This document shows, piece by piece, positions 56,604-64,000 of a DNA stretch of 64,000 nt (position 1 is its first letter; each line of letters opens with the position of its first letter). Both the position numbers and the translations under genes were made by a program. The DNA is taken from positions 558,001 through 622,000 of the forward strand of contig LNKV01000001.1 of NCBI GenBank assembly GCA_001465935.1, given 5' to 3'. The notes beneath the pieces are model-generated. The model saw nothing but the letters and a program-made list of their open reading frames with translations, ran no database searches and was not told where the DNA came from. The DNA comes from Clarireedia homoeocarpa (lineage: Eukaryota; Ascomycota; Leotiomycetes; Helotiales; Rutstroemiaceae).

Positions 56604-59476
56604 TTACTCGTCTCTGAACATCCATGCACCTCCCGGTCTCATGGCCTGTTGATATCTTTCTTCCACAGTTTTTCGTTCCAACTTTTTCGCAGCCTCACGA
56701 TCTGCTTGATCCTCTTGCGTAGTTGGAAAATCTGCATTCCAGAAGCCTGGCGGAGTGCTTCTTCTTTCATATCTGTGTCGATGCTTCCCATATTTGTTTG
56801 ACAACTCCCAAGTTCTGGCTGCTAGTAAAGTTTCAGCCTTCTCTTTCGCAGACATATTGCGTAGCTTGTGCTTGTTGTCACCCATATATTCTTCAAGTAA
56901 ATCATCATCCTTCTCTTCCTGTGACTCAGTAACTGGTTTGCTTGGATCACGTAATGCTTGAGCCATCACGCGAAACTTGTTACCACAGCACTCTGGCTTT
57001 GTGCAACCTTGGAGGCATCGACGATTCTCCTTGCCCCGTACAACGTCCGTGAATGCATCACTACGACCGCCATTGTATTTGGGGTTTACCTTGAAGTGTT
57101 CAAGCGTTAGGTTTTCTAAAGGTCGACATCGAAATGGCTCTTGCTCGGGATTATTGGAATCTAGTCCACTATTTGCGCGCCGTCGAGGCTTTCTTTGTGT
57201 CCTAGGGGTAGGCTTGGAGATGCCTGAAGCAGGAGTCTTTACACCCGGCGTAGGCAAGTCAACAGGCCCTTTTGAAGAGGATCGTGTAGGTGTTGCTGAA
57301 CCTCGTTCAGAGTTTCTGGAAGCTGGTCGTGAAATTTTCAAATGAGCGTTTTCCTTACCAGGCATCTTAGATATGCCTCCAGCTGGATTTTGTTTTTTGG
57401 GGTTGTTAACAGTATCTCCTTGTTGAACCATCGATTCTGATAGACTTATATCCGTTCCAGCAGGCTCCGGCCTAGCTTCTGCGAATAGCCTCGAAGATCG
57501 TGTTTTCCGGTCTTGTGCAGGAGTTTTTTTGGGCGAGCTAATCGCGGGCTTTGTTGGCGCTGGACTTGTAAGGAGGTTGGTCAAAACATCTTTGAAGCCG
57601 GGGCTGTGCGCTTTCTTGTCAGGTTCTCCAGGTTTGATCGGGTTTAGTGGTTCTCCATCTTCGATAAGTTCCTCAGCATATTTATCATTAGGTAGTCTAG
57701 ATTTTCTCTTCGAGAGTCTAACGTCGGTAGTTGTAGGTAGTATCTGTTTGTTTGGGCTAAGTGGTTGAAGGGGGGTGCCAACTAAACGGCGTGAAGGGGT
57801 GACCAGATTTGCAGAGCGGCTTCTAGCTATAGCAGGCGCTTTTTGAGGTATGCTGTCCTCGAGTAGCATATCCTCTTCGTTATTTTCATCCACCTCAGGC
57901 TCGATTGTCCGCAGTCGTTTTCTGGGGGTGACTACCTTCTCGCCGATTGCATCTAAATCGAGACTCTCGTTCTGCATAAACAGCCTCGACAAGACAAGGG
58001 GACTGCTGGAGTTGACTTCTTCGATCTTTACTTTAGGTATTGGGGTTTGTTGTAACTCATTGTTGGTTCTCTTCCTCTTACGGAGTGACCGAGCAGATAT
58101 AACCACAGGAGCATCGTCAGATGACGGTATTTGCTCTGTTTTGGCATTGGCTTTGTTGTTGGGGACTTCTGCTTGGGAAGGCGAAATGTTAGATTCGGGA
58201 TCTCCTTCCGTAGAACTTGAATGATGATGATCGGCAACTATTATTTGCGTTGGCTGAGTCTGATGAGCGCCGTACAATCTTGTGTCATGCTTTGGTAAGT
58301 CTGGGGATTTGTAGCCCGCATCCCGTACCTGTTTGGGCTCATCTTCATCTTCACTGTCATTGATGACTTTAGCTTGCTCTGCCTTGTAATCTGCTGGTCG
58401 GGTATCCTGGAATGGACTCTTCTTGTACACAGTGGATGGGTAAGGAGGAAGAGCACCTTCGCCAGGATTGCTGCTCATGACGGCTCTAGACAATACACCT
58501 TGACCGCCTCCCATTTCCTGTAATATTGCCCTCAATCTGTGAATCTCCTCGCCCTGCTTCTGGATCTTCTCTCCCTTCTTTTTGAAAGCGACCACTTGCT
58601 CGGTACTCCATTCCTGCCATTCATCGAGTTTGGCATACAGCTCCCGCTGCTTCTCGGCAAGTTTATCAGCTCGGTCTTTTTGCAGGGCCCATTGTACATA
58701 AATCTTATTATGCTGCTTCTTAGAGAGATCTTGGTATTTTGGGTTTCCTCCAGCGGGTGAGATGAGTCCAGTATCAGAAGGATCGCCCTTCTCAAGATTA
58801 TCAGTGCTAGGTATTTCGGCATCCCTGGCTCGTATTGCAGCATTGCTCAGTTCCGTCAAGAGTTGATTGTTCTGCTTCTCCAGCTCGTCTACACGCAAAA
58901 CTTGTGCCTGATACTTCTTCAAATCATCTTCTAGGCGCCGCTTGTCTTCGGTGAGTTGGTCAGCTCGTGGTAGAGCATCTCGATAACGACTGGAATCTGC
59001 TAAAAGTTTCGAATTTTCCTCGGTCAAGGCTTTGATCCTTGAATCCTTCTCTTCCAAGAGTTGCTGATTGAATCTGATTTGGTCGAGCCGCTTTTCCTCA
59101 GCAAGTCGATCCGCCGCTTCAGAAGCATTTTGAAGTCGTTGCAGATCTGCAATTAAGCGTGAGTTCTCCTCCGTCAAACTTCCGAGCTTCAATTCCTTTT
59201 CGCCGAGTATTCGTTGCTGCTCGTGCGATTGACGACTATGCTTTTCCACCTCTTCTTCCAACCCCCTCGCTTTCTCACGTAGCTCTTCTAAGTCCTCCGG
59301 CGAAATCAGATTGTGAACACGGGTTTGGAGCTCTATAAGTAGACAAAATCAATGAACAGGTCTACCAATCAAAATGCGCAATGAAATGTACCATGGGCAA
59401 GGCTCTGCTCGTAATTATCGCAGGATTTCCTCAGTTGCTCAAACAACTCGCGTCTACTATTCCTCCAAAGCTCCAT
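56604..59476 (-). CDS. SAE2: Sae2/CtIP/Ctp1-type DNA end-resection factor
   Basis: Modelled as minus exons 59476-59392 and 59332-56604, 937 aa. The first exon adds MELWRNSRRELFEQL and joins in phase across a 59-nt intron. Residues about 30-240 are a long heptad-rich coiled coil (EEEVEKHSRQ...LTEENSRL repeats), as expected for tetramerisation. The middle is disordered and full of S/T-P sites. The C-terminal domain (PF08573) has LENLTLEHFKVNPKYNGG, CTKPECC, the RHR motif in GKHRHRYERR and PPGFWNADFPTTQE near 889. These proteins activate Mre11 nuclease to start resection of DNA breaks; S/T-P sites are targets of CDK in homologues. Longer than yeast Sae2, close to filamentous fungal homologues. 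Symbol by family. Confidence 0.93.
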
Positions 59477-59853
59477 GTTGAAATCTTTCAGATGCTCAAA
59501 ATCATACTCAAGCTATCATGACTGACAGATACATAACCCGAAAGATAAATGAATGTCCAAGTGAGAAACGCGTATTTGATTGTCGACGTCGCGTCTAGAG
59601 TTAAAGTTTTGACGTCAGCACTTGTAGGCTGCAGTGGGTGATGTGGCTGTTGATCTGCACCGCCTCACACCAGAACTCTCACTTGAAGAACATCAACCTC
59701 AACCTTTTGAAATTATATCCAAAACACACTACTTTTTGCGGGGCCTCAGACTCGTAATTATATCTCTAATATTGCAAATAACGGCAGGTGTTTAATCGTT
59801 GGCTGCCACCTGCTACTTCTATGGTTCTTCAATCTCGTTCTACCTAGTACTGA
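59477..59853. other. Intergenic
   Basis: 377 bp between two minus-strand genes. No gene seen. Confidence 0.6.
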
Positions 59854-60816
59854 CTACATATGAGGTGCTGGGAAAAGATCTCTCGCCTTGACCAAGCTAT
59901 CATTTCCCGAAGGGAACACCTCCTCAACACTGATCTCCAAGATCCAGTCTCCCACACGTTGTGGATAGAGGGCCGCGATCCTCTGAAGAAAATCCTCCCT
60001 GCTCGTCGCGACCTCTATCACCTTCGCCCAATCTCTAATGTACTGTCTAGTCTTCTCAAAATGCTCAGTTCCATACCCATCCGAAGGTTGCTTGTGACTT
60101 GGGATTACAACCTTCGGATTTAACCCTTCTATCTTGTCAATGGCTGCGATCCATTGCGCTCGTAGTTCAGTCGTGTTCGTCTCGACAAGATATAGATAGC
60201 ACTCTCCATAGACCGCATCGCCGGTCACGACAAGATCGAGGTCAGGTACGTGGAGGACGGTTGTGTTGTAAGTATCGCTTTGGCCCACCTCCACAGCTTG
60301 CAACAGATGTCCTTCGAGAGAAAACTTTCCACTCGGAGGTAAAGGCTGGATAGTTTCATTTTGCGCCGGAATCTGGTTTGGGAACACCGCACCCCAGAAA
60401 TCGACAAACTCCTCTGTAGTTAGCTGTTGAGCTACATGCGCAATAGTGCGACGTGTAGCAATGGCTACTACTCCTGGGAACCGCTGTTGGAGGACTGGTA
60501 TGCCAAAGAAGTGGTCACCATGGCCGTGAGTTACATAGATGTGAGTAAGTTTCTTGTCGGGGATGGTGGACTCGATCCAATCTGCCAGACCGTTTGCAGT
60601 TTCAATGTTTACTGGCGCATCGACGAGGACAGCGGAGTGATCGCCGTGAATGAGAGTGTATGCTGTCGGAGAAAATGTGTAATTGTCAGGGGGATCATAT
60701 ATTGGGGCCTGTGGTGCGTTGTAGACATCCCAATGCAAAGTAGAAGGATAGTGCTGAAGGGTTTCAGCTAAGCTTAGTGGAGCTAGGAGAAACGTCGTGA
60801 GAAGTTTAAAGAACAT
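59854..60816 (-). CDS. Secreted metallo-beta-lactamase-fold hydrolase
   Basis: One frame of 320 codons. Signal peptide MFFKLLTTFLLAPLSLA. The zinc motif YVTHGHGDHFFG (HxHxDH, residues 97-102) and TGDAVYGE (Asp near 200) and VVIPSHKQP (His of the last motif) mark the metallo-beta-lactamase fold, subgroup with a GDAVY motif. In related sequences I remember a GHTD-type motif before TTVLHVP; here it reads VEVGQSDTYNTTVLHV, so the likely metal-binding His is Gln near residue 179. Activity may be altered or lost. Three N-glycosylation sites are visible. Substrate unknown; family members include lactonases and other hydrolases. A TATA box lies about 90 bp upstream. Confidence 0.88.
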   Translation of the reverse strand: MFFKLLTTFLLAPLSLAETLQHYPSTLHWDVYNAPQAPIYDPPDNYTFSPTAYTLIHGDHSAVLVDAPVNIETANGLADWIESTIPDKKLTHIYVTHGHGDHFFGIPVLQQRFPGVVAIATRRTIAHVAQQLTTEEFVDFWGAVFPNQIPAQNETIQPLPPSGKFSLEGHLLQAVEVGQSDTYNTTVLHVPDLDLVVTGDAVYGECYLYLVETNTTELRAQWIAAIDKIEGLNPKVVIPSHKQPSDGYGTEHFEKTRQYIRDWAKVIEVATSREDFLQRIAALYPQRVGDWILEISVEEVFPSGNDSLVKARDLFPAPHM

Positions 60817-62061
60817 GATCGTTGTTGATATGATGGTTAAGCGTTGTCTGCTGTCCAGGTTCTTAATAGAGATGCTGTCTCAACTTCTCATGGACAGCAC
60901 CTCTCTTTTATAATGCGATCATATCGGCAATGCGGTCCTGCTTCGCGAAAAATGCTCATATCTTTGATATCCCTTGTGCATTAAGTCCGTAAGGTCTTTT
61001 CCTTTGAAATGATGTCTTTCTCCATTCATTGCTAATCATCGGCTTTACCATGCATCTACTGTGTTAATAAGCCTTGAAATGGAGACATTTTACCTTCATT
61101 AGGGAAGAGATGGCTCAGGCGACCTTACTGGCGCATAATGTAAGTCAGCCTTCTCAATTTGTAAGCGTGATATGAATAGTAATCATATCGGGACATGTCC
61201 CATTCCTACAAGACTAAAGCATAGAATAATTTTCATGGAAAGTCCGACGTTACAAACAATAGAGCTAGCTATACAGAGCGAGTGGCGGCGCTAATGATAT
61301 GTAAGTTATATCGCCATTTTGTTGCACAGGGCCCAGCAAGGAACGTCATAAGGAAGATTTTGTGAGAGGGTATGCGTGAGGATATCTTCATGGTTGTTGG
61401 AATTTGTGCTACAATGGATTTCAAATCATCATCCTCAACCAAGAACCATTTGAAATCGGTGCATTAGAGTCCTTGCTGTACACCATTCCACCCTGCCCCG
61501 AACGTGGTAGACTTCTGGGTAGCAGGTAAATTTCCAAATTCGAGTGTCGAATGCCGCCGACAAGATGTTATGTGCACCACCAAACTGCAATATTTAGAAT
61601 AGTATAGCTGACGCACAGTGGCAAAGAGTAATGATTCATATCATGTTGTCACAAAATACTGTATTTAGAGACCGGCTCGTTAGATATACTCCAGCGCAGT
61701 ATTCTGCGCAGGACCCTCCCACCATTGTGTCTAATCTGAACTTAGAAAGCCATCGAGAGTTTGCAGAAGCTGCGGACGAACCATATTTCTGTGGAATAGG
61801 TTACAAATTATTCCCTGGTCTGCGGCCTTCCATTCCACGATCCAAACCTGCGGAGTGTTCATGCTCCATCTGAGTAACATAGGAAAATCCTGCTTAGTTA
61901 TAGTAACTCCCTATGAAGTTTATAAAGCCCTCGAAACATGGAGTGACACTCAAGGCGAAGGTCAAGACGATGCGGAGAATCGTACAGATGATAATCATCA
62001 ACAGAACCATATTGCAAATGGAAGATTATAAATACATTACACTCACTCGAAAAGAACCTAA
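60817..62061. other. Intergenic
   Basis: 1.25 kb: promoter of the metallo-beta-lactamase-fold gene at left, 3' flank of the permease gene at right. The short plus frames at 61631-61873 and 61913-62230 have no support, and the latter overlaps the permease exon. Confidence 0.6.
60905..60912 (-). promoter_or_regulatory. TATA box of the metallo-beta-lactamase-fold gene
   Basis: TATAAAAG on the minus strand, about 90 bp before the start codon at 60816. Confidence 0.6.
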
Positions 62062-63943
62062 TTACTCCAATCCTACTTTATCCGTACTTCCTTGTGGTCC
62101 CACCTGTCTCTCATCTTGGATTCTATTCATTACACCTTCCCTCACATCATCTCTTTCGTCTAAAATCTCGTCAATTGTTCTCACTGGCCCCTTAAAGAAT
62201 GTCTTTCCACCGAAGCCCGGCATCCAATAATAGACGACACAGAAGATCAATACAAATCCCAGCACCACGACCGCGTAATTCATCTCATCCGGGGTTGGGT
62301 TGGGGTAGCTCGGGAACAGCAATATAATGAAGATGAAGGTCATCCACGCAACAGAGTACACGGCGGAGATGTAGGATAGTGTGTCACCCATGTACCATAC
62401 TCCGGGCGTGAAGTAATCGAAACAAAGACGAGAGATGAGAGGCATACAGTAGGCGAAGTAGAGGCCCATGATGGCTAAGTTGAAGATAGAGTTGATCGCG
62501 ATTGTGTTAACAAGCATGAGAAGACCTTCAGCTAATGTACAGACGGCGACGAATCCGACTGCCCGAGCCGGAGTCTGGTTGGAAGATAGGACACGGAGAT
62601 AGGATGAGCCTGGGAGACCGTGATCTGATATATATGTTAGCCTAATGTCATGAAATTCACGCAATAATACGGAAGATGGAAACAAACCTCTGGCAAAAGC
62701 AAATGTCTCTCTCGACGCGGCAACCATTAGAATTGAGCAATTTGCAATCGAAGCAATCCATAAGAACACCAACAGCGCAACACTTCCATTCTTTCCCAAG
62801 CTGTTAAACACAATTTGCGCCAACGGCTGTCCCAGAGGAGAATTAACAATGTCGATGACGTTGGGACCCATGCAGAAGGCAATCGTAATGATGACAGCCC
62901 ATCCAGTAACGGTGGCTGTCACAAGCGAAGATACCATTGCGAATGGTACTGCTTTAGCAGCATTGCTTGCTTCCTCAGCGATTGTTGCGGAACTCTCGAA
63001 ACCTGAAACGACCCAGACAGGAGTGAGGAATGAAAGCATGAAAGCCCATCCATTATTTGACCAGAAACCAGTGTTTTGGAAATCTGCAAAGACAAAACTT
63101 GCTGAATTCTTGAGTTCTGACGGTGTGCCAGCCGCAAGAGCGATGATAAGAGCAAGTAGCATGAAGAATTGAAGAAAAATGTAAGCGAAGTTGAGGCGAG
63201 AGAGAGTTTGCGACGGGACACAAGTCATTCCAAAAGTTAAGAAAGTCGTGGCTGCGAAGATACCATAGTTCTGGTATTTGGTGGCTTCAAAAGCTCCCTC
63301 CGTACCGATGCTACATATTGCGCCAAGAATAAGTGTTGCAGCGTAAATGGTGGATGCATAAATAGATATGTATCCTAGAACGTTCATGTATCCGCTAGAG
63401 GTATCGTTAGATATGAAAATCAACCATTGATTAGCTAGAACTTACGCCAGCCAGCACATAAAGGCTCGTTGCCTTGGAGGTGTCAAACGTGCTACCCACT
63501 ACTAAGAATTAGTTGAAGCTGTTTACAACGGAGCATCAACAGGAACTCACATAATACAATCCTCCAGAAGTCGGCATGCTGCTTCCCAGTTCTCCTAAAC
63601 TCATGGCGACAGGAATCAACATCAAGCATCCTACCAAGTATGTCCATACCATTCCCACGCTTCCCGCACTCCCCAAACTGAAGACCATGCTTTCAGCGAT
63701 GGCCGGCGCAATACCCATAGCGCCGAAACTTTGACCGAAAACCGTGAAATATGAGAACTCTCGCTTCAATTCGGCTCGGTAACCTAAACTTGCTAGCAAC
63801 TCATCATCGGCTGAGAAGGTTTGTCCTTCCTCTACGCCCAGGATATCCGCCGCCTTAGCTACCTGATCAGATCGTGGGATGGAAGGATTGAAGCTACCCT
63901 GAGCCCCTTTTTCAGACCCGCCGGCCTTTTCTTCGAGCATCAT
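62062..63943 (-). CDS. Amino-acid/GABA/choline-type permease (APC superfamily)
   Basis: Modelled as minus exons 63943-63551, 63498-63446, 63394-62688 and 62624-62062, 571 aa. Hydrophilic N-terminus, then ELKREFSYFTVFGQSFGAMG, the ACT-family start, and about 12 membrane spans. GELGSSMPTSGGLYY followed after splicing by WVARLTPPRQRAFMCWLAG is the family's GGLYYW signature, which fixes the small 53-nt exon. SGFESSATIAEEASNAAKAV and AFARDHGLPGS (across the last intron) are also conserved. Uga4/choline-type fungal permeases import GABA, choline or polyamines at the plasma membrane or vacuole. The exact substrate cannot be told. It starts with two ATG in a row; the upstream one is used. Confidence 0.94.
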
Positions 63944-64000
63944 GGCTGCTGATGGTGGATGGAGACGTTCTCTTAATATATTTTAGTGGATTTTCCGAGA
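63944..64000. other. Permease upstream flank
   Basis: 57 bp of leader before the window edge. Nothing more can be said. Confidence 0.5.

Overview
The window comes from a filamentous ascomycete (Pezizomycotina). Genes carry short introns of about 50-70 nt with GT-AG ends and CTAAC-like branch points. The gene content is typical of that group: HET-domain protein, Zn2Cys6 regulator, GPI-anchored wall glycosidases, ERG4, SPT16, CDC50. One transposon is strongly AT-mutated in the way repeat-induced point mutation (RIP) works. Several proteins look most like those of Leotiomycetes (Botrytis/Sclerotinia relatives), but that placement is inference from memory of homologues.

Left third (1-19.7 kb), accessory-flavoured. 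It holds a Ser/Pro-rich protein cut by the window edge (minus), an F-box protein, a HET-domain incompatibility-type protein, a spacer full of decayed repeats, a Zn2Cys6 transcription factor, two unassigned membrane proteins, a broken LCCL-domain membrane protein gene (frameshift plus two in-frame stops) and a Ser/Thr-rich single-pass membrane protein.

19,723-27,825 is a nested transposon. A Tc1/mariner-like DNA element with perfect 44-bp terminal inverted repeats has its transposase gene (minus) split by a Ty3/gypsy-type LTR retrotransposon (20,612-27,247). The LTRs are 217/220 bp, nearly identical, and flanked by a 5-bp TATAT duplication. The interior is extremely AT-rich and full of stops, while the LTRs and both inner margins are not. 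Downstream of the 5' LTR there is no tRNA-type TGG primer site. Instead a 10-nt stretch is exactly complementary to a sequence about 40 bp after the LTR TATA box, the arrangement expected for Tf1/sushi-type self-priming.

28-33 kb carries two co-oriented cell-wall genes: a GH76 (Dcw1/Dfg5-type) GPI-anchored mannosidase and a GH17 GPI-anchored glucanase (eglC-type), each with a long simple-repeat-rich upstream region.

35.8-64 kb is mostly conserved housekeeping genes: SPT16 (FACT), ERG4 (sterol C-24(28) reductase), an Ubp3/USP10-type deubiquitinase divergent from a RING-finger protein (RNF10/Mag2-like), CDC50 (P4-ATPase flippase subunit), a Sae2/CtIP-type resection factor and an amino-acid/GABA-type permease. 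Between them lie a small secreted Cys-rich protein, a secreted metallo-beta-lactamase-fold protein with an apparently lost metal-ligand His, and a graveyard at 42.4-44.6 kb with a tannase/feruloyl-esterase pseudogene and a truncated, frameshifted carboxylesterase.

Exon structures were built by eye from splice sites, frame continuity and remembered family conservation. They are models, not transcript evidence. No tRNA, rRNA or CRISPR was found.
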